NCBI RefSeq assembly: GCF_014290175.1
Contig: NZ_JACOOR010000001.1
Location: 124,001-188,000 of the forward strand
DNA: 64,000 bases
Direction: 5' to 3'
From: Anaerosacchariphilus hominis
GTDB lineage: Bacteria; Bacillota; Clostridia; Lachnospirales; Lachnospiraceae
Every line of letters starts with the position of its first letter. The stretch's first letter is position 1. The notes under the pieces are model-generated. The model saw only the letters and a list, made by a program, of their open reading frames with translations, had not been told where the DNA came from and did not search any database. Positions 17,142 to 25,296 of the stretch are shown piece after piece. The translations under genes were made by a program, and so were the position numbers.

Positions 17142-17184
17142 GGGGCCAGTTTGCAGAACTTCTGCAGCTGGCCCCCTTTTTTAT
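17142..17184 (+). terminator. Strong terminator after the pilin-like gene
   Basis: Stem GGGGCCAG / CTGGCCCC with an inner CAGAA/TTCTG stem, then CTTTTTTA. The very stable structure directly after a small gene fits a highly expressed monocistronic message. Confidence 0.8.
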
Positions 17185-17214
17185 TTGCAGATAACGAATA
17201 ACGGAGGTGAAAGC

Positions 17215-17562
17215 ATGAATCAAAAACCGTGTCAGTTCTATTCCTTTCTGCAGGCAGTCCGGGGTAACTGGCGCAACGCCCTGTTCATCCGCTGCAGCGG
17301 TTCACTTTGTCCAATGATCCGGCAGGCATCCTGTGAGGGGTTCCTGATGGCAGCAGACGCAAGCTGTCAGCCGATCTTTCTGTCCGTCCAGACAGTGCGG
17401 AAGCTGAGTGGAGAAGCAGTGGACCCCGAAGAATGCTCTGCAATTCTGGAGTGCCGCTCGTTCCGGACTGCTTATACCAAGTTTCTGGAATGGCATACCT
17501 CTTCGGACCATGTATGTCCGTTTTTACAGCTATGCCCAGACCGGGATACCTACTTCGGATGA
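17215..17562 (+). CDS. Cysteine-rich small protein of unknown function
   Basis: 115 residues with nine cysteines (for example CSGSLCPMIRQASC and CPFLQLCPDRD), spaced unlike a standard zinc ribbon. No signal peptide or membrane helix is visible. ATG 17215 follows GGAGGTGA by 4 nt; longer in-frame starts lack a ribosome site. It begins the run of small element-maintenance genes after the pilus cluster. I do not recognise the family. Confidence 0.55.
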   Translation: MNQKPCQFYSFLQAVRGNWRNALFIRCSGSLCPMIRQASCEGFLMAADASCQPIFLSVQTVRKLSGEAVDPEECSAILECRSFRTAYTKFLEWHTSSDHVCPFLQLCPDRDTYFG

Positions 17563-17618
17563 TTCTGCCTGTTAAGACGCAATGCCGCCGTCATCGGCGC
17601 GTAATGGAGGTGATTTTA

Positions 17619-18026
17619 TTGAAACAAAAGCAAATCAAATGTCCGTACTGTCATGCGCACGCTTCTCTTCGACCTGCAAGCCTTGTGTATGGATCTACCC
17701 CGCAAACCAGAGGAAAGTACCTGTATGTCTGCGACAGATGGCCGGCCTGCAATGCCTATGTCAGTGCTCATGAGCGCACATTGCTCCCCATGGGGACACT
17801 GGCGAATGGCGATCTGCGCCACAAACGCATTCTGGCCCATCGAGCCCTAAAAAAACTGCAGCAGGACTGCCATATGGAAAAATGGGAGGTCTATATCTGG
17901 CTGCAAGCCAAACTGGGGCTGGATGCACACCAGACCCACATCGGCCAGTTTTCCGAATATATGTGCGAGCAAGTCATTTCCCTCTGTCAGCAGGCTCCGG
18001 CGTACACATCCGGGCGTGCTGCCTGA
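17619..18026 (+). CDS. Zinc-finger protein (DUF3268-like)
   Basis: 135 residues starting at TTG 17619, 6 nt after GGAGGTG. The first 55 residues have CPYCHAHASL, then YLYVCDRWPACNAYV, giving a CxxC...C....C zinc-ribbon pattern like topoisomerase C-terminal fingers. The rest is helical (HKRILAHRALKKLQ). I recall this arrangement as DUF3268 in clostridial elements. DNA binding is plausible. It precedes the sigma-like gene by 16 nt in the same operon. A longer frame from 17433 overlaps the previous gene and has no ribosome site, so it was not used. Confidence 0.65.
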   Translation: MKQKQIKCPYCHAHASLRPASLVYGSTPQTRGKYLYVCDRWPACNAYVSAHERTLLPMGTLANGDLRHKRILAHRALKKLQQDCHMEKWEVYIWLQAKLGLDAHQTHIGQFSEYMCEQVISLCQQAPAYTSGRAA

Positions 18027-18042
18027 ACGGAGGTGAAGCCTG

Positions 18043-18624
18043 ATGAAGCAAAACTTTAAGCTTACCAAAGACCAGCAGACACTGGTAGAAAAAAACCTAT
18101 CCATCGTTCACTGGGTCATTGTCAACAACATCCATGTAAATCCCGGCATCTGTGGTCTGGAGTATGGAGATCTGTTCCAGGAAGGATGCCTGTGGCTCTG
18201 CAAGGCCGCTTTTACCTACCATGCCGGACAGGCGCAGTTTTCAACCTACGCCAAAAAGGTTGTGAAAAATGGACTACTCTCCTACTGCCGAAAAATCTGT
18301 AGTCAGGGGCGGCACGTCAGTCGGCTGATCATCGGAGAACAGGGCGAGCTGGCCGCAGATGGAGAGCAGGTAGACCAGCCGGATGACCATTTTGACTCCC
18401 ACCTTTCTCGTCTGGAGACCCTTGATCTGCTGGAAGCCAGCAAACAGAACTATCAGGGCGTTGCCAGACTCGGCATCGAAGCGCTAGCACTGAAGGTTCA
18501 GGGAATGCGCATTACAGACATCGCCGCCCTCTATCAAGTCCCTCCTTCCCATGTGGGTGCCTGGATTTCCCGCTCACTGGAAAAACTTCGCAATGACCCT
18601 GACTTTTTAACCTGCCTGCTTTGA
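18043..18624 (+). CDS. Sigma-70-family factor, element-borne
   Basis: 193 residues. Region 2 is recognisable as EYGDLFQEGCLWLCKAAFTY and FSTYAKKVVKNGLLSYCRK, matching the D(L/I)xQEGxxGLxxA and FSTYA.....I motifs. The C-terminal MRITDIAALYQVPPSHVGAW, then ISRSLEKLRND, is a region-4-type helix-turn-helix. It is shorter than housekeeping factors. It probably directs RNA polymerase to element promoters or acts as a positive regulator of transfer genes. GGAGGTGA precedes the ATG. Confidence 0.8.
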   Translation: MKQNFKLTKDQQTLVEKNLSIVHWVIVNNIHVNPGICGLEYGDLFQEGCLWLCKAAFTYHAGQAQFSTYAKKVVKNGLLSYCRKICSQGRHVSRLIIGEQGELAADGEQVDQPDDHFDSHLSRLETLDLLEASKQNYQGVARLGIEALALKVQGMRITDIAALYQVPPSHVGAWISRSLEKLRNDPDFLTCLL

Positions 18625-18684
18625 TCTGTTGAAAATCAGCATCAGCAACAGTAAGGGATATGTATAAGAAGGAGGTATCGAAAT

Positions 18685-19380
18685 ATGGCAATCAAAACCC
18701 TATACACTGCGGTCGGCCGGTTTGAACGAAGGACAAACGGCTGCAACCGCAGTTGTCCAATCATCCTGTTAGGCGGTCAGGAGTACATGGCCGATATGCA
18801 GGAAATGGTGATTTGGAGCATGCTCAACTGGAGAATCCTGCGTTGGGATGACATCGCACAAGAATACGAAAAGCTAGCCACCGCATCCGGTTACTGTACC
18901 GAGCGTTCTTGGGAAGACTGTACAAACCGACTGCTTACCCGCGGTCTTCTGGTATCCGGCAGCGGTGAAACAGAATACGATGCTTTGTATGACCTGCTTG
19001 GTTCGCTCAGCATTATCCCAACCAGCGGACCGTTCTTCCTCCGGCTCGCCTCTTTTGTCAAGCTGACGCTGCTGGCACATGTTCCGGTATCCGCTGCGCG
19101 GAAACTGTTCCAGAAAGATAAACGCACCAAATACGAAGCTCTGGTCATGCGCCTTGCCGGACAAGCCCTGCTCTCCACTGCAGAGATCATCAAGTGCATA
19201 GATAAAAATATTTCCCGTCTCCCCAATGAATGTGCGCTTTTGGATTCCCTCTACGGAGATGAAACGACCACCAGTGACAACATTGCAAGCATGGTCAAAA
19301 TCAGCCAGAGCAGCAAGCCGGTAACATTAGCCGTTGCCAATCTTTATCTGCGGCAGCAGATTATCTTTGAGAGGGTATGA
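18685..19380 (+). CDS. Unrecognised conserved-looking element protein
   Basis: 231 residues, soluble. Early Cys pair in GCNRSCPIILLGG. The section MVIWSMLNWRILRWDDIAQEY, given here as MVIWSMLNWRIL then RWDDIAQEYEKL, followed by NRLLTRGLLVSG resembles a winged-helix fold in which a C-terminal hairpin follows a recognition helix. Its place after the sigma-like gene would fit a regulator. This is weak evidence and I do not assign a family. A good AGGAGG lies 8 nt before the ATG, and the end overlaps the next gene by 4 nt. Confidence 0.55.
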   Translation: MAIKTLYTAVGRFERRTNGCNRSCPIILLGGQEYMADMQEMVIWSMLNWRILRWDDIAQEYEKLATASGYCTERSWEDCTNRLLTRGLLVSGSGETEYDALYDLLGSLSIIPTSGPFFLRLASFVKLTLLAHVPVSAARKLFQKDKRTKYEALVMRLAGQALLSTAEIIKCIDKNISRLPNECALLDSLYGDETTTSDNIASMVKISQSSKPVTLAVANLYLRQQIIFERV

Positions 19381-19868
19381 GCATGATGAAACAATGGACT
19401 CTTTTTCCCACTGTATTGCAGCGAAAGTTTCTGCTCACTCTGCTGGCCGGAATCGCCAGTGCGGGAATCAGCGTCATCATCTGCGTGGCGACTAAAGATC
19501 ATATCCTGCTGGCATTGGGGATTGTCGTACTCTGCGCCTGTCTTATATCCTGTCGAGGGATCTGGGCGACTGCAACACATAAGAACTACGAGGTAGTGGA
19601 AGGCATCTGCGCCGGTATCAGTACACCTATGCTCCGCCGCTACCGCAAAGTACATCTGATAGACAGCCATGGCATAGAGATCACACTGCTTCTCAGTAAA
19701 TCGGCCCTGCTTAAAATAGGCGAGCCCTACCGATTTTACTTTCAGAAAGGGTCACGGCCTGTCGTTGGAAATGACTATCTGGACGCAGCACTTTCAACGA
19801 ACAGCTTTTTGGGCTATGAAGCAATCAGCGAGCCGGAGGAGCATCCCGATCCGTCCTCTGAATCCTAA
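19377..19868 (+). CDS. Two-helix membrane protein of unknown function
   Basis: 163 residues. Two adjacent hydrophobic helices (LTLLAGIASAGISVIICVA and ILLALGIVVLCACLISC) are followed by a cytoplasmic or external beta-rich domain of about 100 residues (KVHLIDSHGIEITLLLSKSA, EPYRFYFQKG). No motif is recognised. It is coupled to the previous gene by ATGA; ATG 19383 is an alternative start. A terminator follows directly. Confidence 0.55.
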   Translation: MSMMKQWTLFPTVLQRKFLLTLLAGIASAGISVIICVATKDHILLALGIVVLCACLISCRGIWATATHKNYEVVEGICAGISTPMLRRYRKVHLIDSHGIEITLLLSKSALLKIGEPYRFYFQKGSRPVVGNDYLDAALSTNSFLGYEAISEPEEHPDPSSES

Positions 19869-19872
19869 AAAT

Positions 19873-19904
19873 GCGAGGTGGTTTTGAGCCACCTCGCTTT
19901 CTTA
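19873..19904 (+). terminator. Terminator after the 18.0-19.9 kb operon
   Basis: Perfect 9-bp stem GCGAGGTGG / CCACCTCGC with a 7-nt loop, followed by TTTCTT. Confidence 0.8.
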
Positions 19905-20013
19905 AAGGGCATTTTGCAAATCACAATGACCAACGCCTGATTTCCTTATATTTTGCAGAATACATTCCTTCTGTCCCTATTTATTGGGTAGATCAAGGAA
20001 AGGAGGGTTTCCT

Positions 20014-20622
20014 ATGTATAAGCCCCACACCATCGAACAATATAAAGTCTATCGCTTTCTGGAAGAAAACTTTGCGCTGGAGCATTTCCTGCTCGCTCCT
20101 TTGTCACGCTTCGGACTGATGCTGGAGGACAAAACCGGTGAAAAAATCGCGTTTGCCTTTCTCAATGACTGTGTGCAGGAAATACCTGTACCGGCTCCAG
20201 CTGCTCCGAAAACAGTAATCGCTTTTCTAAAACAATTCCGCAGCCTTACGCCCCGCCCAGTCATCCATGACTTTGAAGCGCTGACCCGCTGGTGGCTGGA
20301 CAATCCCAACCCGCTTACCTACCAGCAGGCGCTTGGTATGTCCGATATTCTTTACCGCCATTTTCTGTCTCATCCTCTGATCAATGAAGATGACGCCCTT
20401 CGGCTGGCACGCAAAGGACTCGTTACTGAATCGGAATATAACGACCTGCAGCTATGGTATTTCAACGGCCATACGATGTCCTGCTGGTTTGGTTCCCTGG
20501 GAGTGGATGGCACCGGCAGCCTATATGGTCTGATCTTTGACTACCAAACTGCATCTCCAACAAAAACGCAGTTCTACCTATTGGACGACTACTACCGTAT
20601 TATGAACCATCTTACAGAGTAA
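20014..20622 (+). CDS. Unrecognised element protein
   Basis: 202 residues, soluble, rich in aromatic residues and Leu (FLEENFALEHFLLAPLSRFG; HDFEALTRWWLDNP; LQLWYFNGHTMSCWFG). ATG 20014 follows AAAGGAGGG by 6 nt. No catalytic or binding motif is recognised. It stands between a terminator and the SSB promoter and so is probably monocistronic. Confidence 0.55.
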   Translation: MYKPHTIEQYKVYRFLEENFALEHFLLAPLSRFGLMLEDKTGEKIAFAFLNDCVQEIPVPAPAAPKTVIAFLKQFRSLTPRPVIHDFEALTRWWLDNPNPLTYQQALGMSDILYRHFLSHPLINEDDALRLARKGLVTESEYNDLQLWYFNGHTMSCWFGSLGVDGTGSLYGLIFDYQTASPTKTQFYLLDDYYRIMNHLTE

Positions 20623-20688
20623 GACCTTTTCAACTACTACATATCGTACTTGTCGCTGGCTATAAATCTATATATAGCGTTTTACATC

Positions 20689-20717
20689 TTGACAGGCACA
20701 AGATACAGTGCTATACT
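20689..20717 (+). promoter_or_regulatory. Sigma-A-type promoter of the ssb-like operon
   Basis: TTGACA at 20689-20694 and TATACT at 20712-20717 with the ideal 17-nt spacer. It is among the best housekeeping promoters in the window and lies about 200 nt before the SSB-like gene. Confidence 0.8.
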
Positions 20718-20724
20718 GAACTTG

Positions 20725-20915
20725 TAATTGATTTTTGTGCGTATCCCATTTGGGAATACAGGTCTTTTTGATCTGTACCGTAGGCCAAAAGCCTGCATTG
20801 CACACGCTGTTAAGTTTGTATGCAAGTGTCAGTGATTTTTTGCGCCCTTTTAGGGCCGAAAAACTGCTGGCACTTTTTTATATAGATAATAATGCCAATG
20901 GCAGAAAGGAGTGTT
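20725..20915 (+). promoter_or_regulatory. Long structured 5' leader of the ssb-like gene
   Basis: About 190 nt between the promoter and the ATG with no clear gene. It contains a small CCC-ATTT-GGG hairpin (20747-20756), a GGCC..AAAAGCC element near 20783-20792 and a CGCCCTTTTAGGGCCG element (20843-20858) followed by a T-rich stretch. It could act as an attenuator or RNA element; no known riboswitch is recognised. Confidence 0.35.
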
Positions 20916-21317
20916 ATGGCACAGATTTTTGTGTTCGGGCGCGTCATGAATGACCTTGTACCCAAAGAAAGCCAGTCCAAACAAAGCTATGTATGCTTTG
21001 ATCTGATGGAACGCACCAAAAACTGGACGCAGTTCTATCAGGTATGGGCCTGGGATGCAGATGTCACCCGGCTCATGCAATTCAAGGTCAAAAAAGGCAG
21101 TATGATCTGGCTTGCCGGCTCACAGCGGCTGGTAGATGTTCGCATGAAGGACGGTAAATTGGAAAAGAAGCTGAAGGTCAGTCTAAATGACTTTGGTTTC
21201 CTCCCCAAACAGCCCGCCGCAGCGAACAGACAGGAGAATGACCCGGACATTACTGCGGAACCCGCACCACCTCTCACAGAGGTATTGGACGGCGACCGTG
21301 AATCCCTGCCGGAGTAG
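20916..21317 (+). CDS. Single-stranded DNA-binding-like OB-fold protein
   Basis: 133 residues. The first 105 follow the SSB plan: GRVMNDLVPKES, YVCFDLMERTKNWTQFYQVWA, given in parts as YVCFDLMERT and WTQFYQVWAWD, then KGSMIWLAGSQRLVDVRMKD and KVSLNDFGFL. The tail is acidic and Pro-rich but lacks the DDxPF tip of chromosomal SSB. In mobile elements such proteins protect transferred or replicating ssDNA. AAAGGAG is 6 nt before the ATG, and a terminator follows. Confidence 0.7.
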   Translation: MAQIFVFGRVMNDLVPKESQSKQSYVCFDLMERTKNWTQFYQVWAWDADVTRLMQFKVKKGSMIWLAGSQRLVDVRMKDGKLEKKLKVSLNDFGFLPKQPAAANRQENDPDITAEPAPPLTEVLDGDRESLPE

Positions 21318-21332
21318 TTTACTTCGGCGCCC

Positions 21333-21396
21333 AAGAGGGACCGTATCAAGTTTTTCAGAATGAAACTGAAAGCTTGGTGCGGTCCCTCTTTTTTTG
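21333..21396 (+). terminator. Terminator after the ssb-like gene
   Basis: Stem AGAGGGACCG / CGGTCCCTCT with a long loop of about 37 nt, followed by TTTTTTTG. Confidence 0.7.
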
Positions 21397-21433
21397 TTTT
21401 CCAACAAATTCAGAAAAAAGGATGGTATCAAAC

Positions 21434-22249
21434 ATGAATAGTGACAAAGGACTTTTGAGCGGCAGCATCACGATCCTGATTGGTGCGGTCATCGCAATTA
21501 TGGCTCTGGTACGTGGGCCCTGGCAGGTTTGGCTACTTCTGGGCGTTTTCACTCTCTGGGGACTGTGGGTAGTTTTGATCCTGCTTCTCCCCTATATGCA
21601 GCAGGCTAAACGGCATCGCCAGCGTCAGCAGCGCACCAGACGGCTCCATGCAGAAGGCATCCAAACAAGAAGTTTTGAGATCCCTGACCTGGGCAGCACC
21701 AGCTCCGATGAACTGCTGGTTCGCCACACCAACCATCGTATTCTGGCATATCTGCGCTCCGCTTATCCGCAAGCCACCTTCGAGTGGTGTGAAAAGCAGC
21801 CGGAGCAGCTGATCCGCAATGGCGGTACCGGCCGCATCCGTGTGTTTGGCATTGACGAGTTTGATCACGCTGATGTGACACTGGATCAGAACGCCAATAT
21901 CAAATGCGATATGGTCAAGATCGTTCCGCTATCCAAGGTCGGCGGAGAAACAAACGAGGATGATGCAACACCTCCGAACAGGCAGCCTGTTGATCCCCGT
22001 ATCTGGTATGAAACGCAGGGACGCTCTGTACTGGAAGCACTGATCTCCGACCTTAATTCCCGTGGACACAGCAAACTGACGCTTCGGGAAGACGGTGATA
22101 TCTGCATTGAGCAGGGCGAAGATGCTGTTTCTCAGGAGCATCTGAACAACTTTCCCCAGAAGGTCTACTGGCCCCGTCTGGCAGAGGTACTGGAAAGCAA
22201 TGGTCTGGCGGCTGAAGTCACTGCCCAGGGTATTCAGGTATCCTGGTAA
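21434..22249 (+). CDS. Membrane-anchored protein of unknown function
   Basis: 271 residues. Two helices near the N-terminus (LLSGSITILIGAVIAIMALV and WLLLGVFTLWGLWVVLILLL) are followed by a basic linker (KRHRQRQQRTRRLH) and a soluble domain of about 200 residues (ATFEWCEKQPEQLIRNGG, GIDEFDHADVTLDQNANIKC). No motif is recognised. ATG 21434 follows AAAAGG by about 14 nt; ATG 21422 is an alternative start. It is grouped with the DUF932 and 277-residue genes. Confidence 0.55.
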   Translation: MNSDKGLLSGSITILIGAVIAIMALVRGPWQVWLLLGVFTLWGLWVVLILLLPYMQQAKRHRQRQQRTRRLHAEGIQTRSFEIPDLGSTSSDELLVRHTNHRILAYLRSAYPQATFEWCEKQPEQLIRNGGTGRIRVFGIDEFDHADVTLDQNANIKCDMVKIVPLSKVGGETNEDDATPPNRQPVDPRIWYETQGRSVLEALISDLNSRGHSKLTLREDGDICIEQGEDAVSQEHLNNFPQKVYWPRLAEVLESNGLAAEVTAQGIQVSW

Positions 22250-22294
22250 TGCTTCTGCTGACAAGGAACACAGAGAAAGGAGTGAACTTGACGA

Positions 22295-23368
22295 ATGAAA
22301 TCAGGACTTACCATCGTGGAAATGGCACAGCAGATTGAACGCCAATCCAAACTCAAGCAAGACTATTTGCTTGATACCAGGCGACTTCAAGTAGAACCTT
22401 TTGGTTCTCAACTTTATCTCCACACCTTTGATGACCACGATGACCCACTGGTGGAGCCATTGGAGATCAACCAGATCGCCCATCGGCAGATCGGCACACA
22501 TCTGAAGATTCCGGCTGCTTACTATGACCGTATGCTTTCCGATTATCCGGAACTGCTGGCAGAGAATGTGAATTCCTGGTTCCAGCGGGAACCGACCCAG
22601 CGTATGGTCCGCACCCTGGATGGCACTGTACGGGCGTTTTTGAGCAACCGCTATCGCCGCATTGACAATCTGGACATTGCAGAAATCGTCCTTCCTGTCA
22701 TTCAGCAAATGGAGGACGCCTATTTTGAAAGCTGCCAGATCACGGACAGCCGTATGTACATCAAGGTAGTCAACAAGCGGCTTGAAGCCGAAGTTGTACC
22801 CGGTGACATCGTACAGTCCGGCGTTATCATCAGCAATAGTGAAGTTGGACTGGGTTCCGTCAACATCCAGCCTTTGGTCTATCGGCTGGTATGCAGTAAC
22901 GGCATGGTCGTCAACGATGCCCAGACTCGCCGCACTCACATCGGCCGGGTCAATGAGGCAGATGAAAACTTCCAACTGTTCTCACAGGAGACGTTGGCCG
23001 CTGATGACCACGCATTTGCCATGAAGATCAAAGATACCGTGATGGCCGCCGTGGATGAAACGCGGTTTACACGGGTAGTTGGCATGATGCGTGAAGCCAC
23101 AACCGTTCAGATGAATACCACTGATATTCCCGGCGTTGTCCGTCTGGCAAGCAAGGATTTCAATATCACCGAGGAAGAAAGCACCGGCGTTCTGCAGCGT
23201 CTGATTGAAGGCAAAGATCTGACCCTCTATGGGCTATCCAATGCCGTAACACGCTTTAGTCAGGATGTGGACAGCTATGACCGCGCCACTGCCCTGGAGG
23301 GGATCGGATACAATATCCTGTCCATGCCCCGACAGCAGTGGAACCGTATCAATCAGATGGCCGCCTGA
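22295..23368 (+). CDS. DUF932-family phage/plasmid-type protein
   Basis: 357 residues with the hallmarks of DUF932: IAHRQIGTHLKIPAAYYDRM near the N-terminus, VRAFLSNRYRRIDNLDIAE, a central GVIISNSEVGLGSVNIQPLV and VYRLVCSNGMVV, and a C-terminal region with SYDRATALEGIGYNIL. DUF932 proteins are common on phages, plasmids and conjugative elements. Their molecular role is unsettled, with an ssDNA or recombination link often suggested. It lies one operon position before a Cys-containing partner. Ribosome site AAAGGAG. Confidence 0.8.
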   Translation: MKSGLTIVEMAQQIERQSKLKQDYLLDTRRLQVEPFGSQLYLHTFDDHDDPLVEPLEINQIAHRQIGTHLKIPAAYYDRMLSDYPELLAENVNSWFQREPTQRMVRTLDGTVRAFLSNRYRRIDNLDIAEIVLPVIQQMEDAYFESCQITDSRMYIKVVNKRLEAEVVPGDIVQSGVIISNSEVGLGSVNIQPLVYRLVCSNGMVVNDAQTRRTHIGRVNEADENFQLFSQETLAADDHAFAMKIKDTVMAAVDETRFTRVVGMMREATTVQMNTTDIPGVVRLASKDFNITEEESTGVLQRLIEGKDLTLYGLSNAVTRFSQDVDSYDRATALEGIGYNILSMPRQQWNRINQMAA

Positions 23369-23406
23369 CCATCTGCAACCATCACAATTTTTAAGGAGGA
23401 ACCACT

Positions 23407-24240
23407 ATGTATAATCAGAACAGCGATTTGATGAAACAGGAAAAATTCATGCTCCCCACTATGATCGAAGGCGATTTCAGCGCCGAGGAACTGGCTGAGG
23501 ACGCCGATGGTCTGCAGATGAGCTTTCAGCGTGTCAAGATTCCCGCCGGCGGCACACTCCAATTTGAGATGCCGTCCGATGATCCGGACAATCCCGACTA
23601 TGAAAAGAATCTGGTAGGCGTCATTCTACATAACCACGCCACCTGCGCCTACTGGCCGGCTGGCAGCGAATATGACGACGATACCACGCCGCTTTGTTCT
23701 TCTGTGGATGGCAAGGTTGGCATCGGCACTCCCGGAGGCGCCTGTGCTGCCTGCGTGATGAACCGCTTTGGTTCTGCACCTGATGGCAGCAAAGGAAAAG
23801 CCTGTAAAAATATGCGTGTGCTCTACCTGCTTCGCAGTGGTGAGTACATGCCTCTGCAGGTAAATCTGCCTCCTACCAGCATCAAGCCCTTCAAGGAATT
23901 TCTGAACCGGGCCTTCATGCTCCGCCGCCGCGCCACTTACGGCAGTATCGTGCAGATTGGTCTCAAGCGTGAGAACAACGGCACCAATGACTACAGTGTT
24001 GCTACCTTCAAACTGCTGCAGGATTTCCAGGGCGAGGAGCTGGCTCAGATCCGGGCTTACGCCAACAGTTTTAAGGAGCAGATCAAACTCCTGCTCCAGC
24101 AGCGTGCCGAGATCACTGAGGAGCAGCGCGACACCGGCTGCGATTATGTAATCGAGCCTGGCGCCATGACCAACGAGCCGGCAGACGGTCACTATACTGT
24201 CAGCCAGATCAATGGTGACTGCGAGCAGCTGCCCGCATAA
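23407..24240 (+). CDS. Unrecognised element protein with CxxC cluster, next to DUF932
   Basis: 277 residues. A central part has GGACAACVMNRFGS and KGKACKNMRVLYLLRSGEYM, with a His-rich VILHNHATCAYWP before it, so a metal site is likely. The C-terminal half is helical (AQIRAYANSFKEQIKLLLQQ). The KNMRVLYLL pattern resembles phage-type DNA-metabolism proteins of unknown function. I do not name a family. AAGGAGG is placed 6 nt before the ATG. It probably shares a transcript with the DUF932 gene and ends at a terminator. Confidence 0.6.
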   Translation: MYNQNSDLMKQEKFMLPTMIEGDFSAEELAEDADGLQMSFQRVKIPAGGTLQFEMPSDDPDNPDYEKNLVGVILHNHATCAYWPAGSEYDDDTTPLCSSVDGKVGIGTPGGACAACVMNRFGSAPDGSKGKACKNMRVLYLLRSGEYMPLQVNLPPTSIKPFKEFLNRAFMLRRRATYGSIVQIGLKRENNGTNDYSVATFKLLQDFQGEELAQIRAYANSFKEQIKLLLQQRAEITEEQRDTGCDYVIEPGAMTNEPADGHYTVSQINGDCEQLPA

Positions 24241-24280
24241 GTATTCTGATGTGGCCTGCGCCACATGACACATGAACAAA

Positions 24281-24325
24281 GGGATGCCTTCGGTTTAACA
24301 CACCGGAGGTATCCCTCTTTTTTTA
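24281..24325 (+). terminator. Terminator after the DUF932 operon
   Basis: Stem GGGATGCCTTCGGT / ACCGGAGGTATCCC (one mismatch) with a 7-nt loop and a run of seven T. A second small hairpin, GATGTGG..CCACATG, lies at 24248-24267. Confidence 0.8.
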
Positions 24326-24343
24326 TTTAAGGAGGAAAACACA

Positions 24344-24883
24344 ATGTTATGTGAAGTACCATTAACCAAAGAACAACAGGCATTTGCCACTGATCATCAC
24401 GGACTGGTCTACAAGTTCCTGAATGAAAACCATCTGCCGGAAGATGAATTTTATGATGTGGTTGTTTTCGCATACTTAAAGGCAGTAAAAGATTACTTCA
24501 ACTCTCCATCTGCACAAAAATTCTCTTTTAGCACAATCGCCACACGACAAATGAAATTCCGGCTCTATGATTACTTCCGCACCCAGGAGCGCCGCAAGCG
24601 CAATATGGAGGTTCTCAGTATTCATGTCGGATTATATCCCGATGGTGCACCTTTAGAAGATACCATTCCTGCCCATGACCCAATCATGCAGCAGTTGGAA
24701 ATGGATCTTCTGCTCCACGAACTGGCCGGCAGAGTATCCAAGCAGCAAATGGATATTGTGCATCTGAAACAGGGCGGCTATGGTATCCGTGAGATTGCCC
24801 GCACCCAGAAGGTTCCTATGCGGCGCATTAAAGAGCTTCTGGCCGAAGTCCATGATGTGCTTCTGGACATTTGCTATGGGTAA
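24344..24883 (+). CDS. Second sigma-70-like factor of the element
   Basis: 179 residues. Region 2-like DEFYDVVVFAYLKAVKDY and FSFSTIATRQMKFRLYDYF are followed by region-4-like KQQMDIVHLKQGGYGIREIA then RTQKVPMRRIKELL, a helix-turn-helix. It is distinct from the factor at 18043, so the backbone codes for two such proteins. It likely drives or tunes element promoters. GGAGGAAA precedes the ATG. Confidence 0.75.
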   Translation: MLCEVPLTKEQQAFATDHHGLVYKFLNENHLPEDEFYDVVVFAYLKAVKDYFNSPSAQKFSFSTIATRQMKFRLYDYFRTQERRKRNMEVLSIHVGLYPDGAPLEDTIPAHDPIMQQLEMDLLLHELAGRVSKQQMDIVHLKQGGYGIREIARTQKVPMRRIKELLAEVHDVLLDICYG

Positions 24884-24946
24884 ACCCATTACAGATACGA
24901 AATACCCTTACATCCACATTTTCAAAAAGATTGGAGGTCAAACCGA

Positions 24947-25192
24947 ATGAAGAAAGAAAAGAAACAGATCGTTTTGAATGGTTCTCTGCTGCGTCCACTG
25001 TCTGTTGGGCGAGGTGCGCTTCTGCACGCCGGAGGAAACATCTACCACACTTCGCGTGTGGTGGCGATTCTGGAGGAGTCGGAGGATTGCGTCCGTTTTG
25101 AAACGCAGAACTCCCACTACCATCTGTCCATGTCCCCTTTTCCGCTGGCGGCTGTCAGTCCGCTCCCTGTGAGATTGGCCGCATGTGCGTGA
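24947..25192 (+). CDS. Small 81-residue protein, unknown
   Basis: A short soluble protein with a basic N-terminus (MKKEKKQIVLNGS) and a beta-rich middle (GALLHAGGNIYHTSRVVAIL, EDCVRFETQNSHYHL), which may form a small barrel. GGAGGT lies 8 nt before the ATG. No family is recognised. It is downstream of the sigma-like gene and probably co-transcribed with it. Confidence 0.5.
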   Translation: MKKEKKQIVLNGSLLRPLSVGRGALLHAGGNIYHTSRVVAILEESEDCVRFETQNSHYHLSMSPFPLAAVSPLPVRLAACA

Positions 25193-25248
25193 AGGGGCTG
25201 TAAATGGATTGGAACAGCCGGCTCCCGCTGACTATTCCACAAGTTCTG

Positions 25249-25285
25249 GCCGTGGCGGATACCATTCCGTCACGGCTCTTTTTAT
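25249..25285 (+). terminator. Terminator before the YkgJ-like gene
   Basis: Stem GCCGTG / CACGGC extended by an inner GGA/TCC stem, followed by TCTTTTT. It overlaps the leader of the next gene, so attenuation of that gene is possible. Confidence 0.65.
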
Positions 25286-25296
25286 GGAGGAACAAA

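Noticed and set aside
19871..20119. 82-codon + strand frame after the terminator at 19873
   Set aside because: It begins inside the terminator stem and overlaps the better-supported gene at 20014.
22301..22975. 224-codon frame on the - strand
   Set aside because: Antisense shadow of the DUF932 gene.
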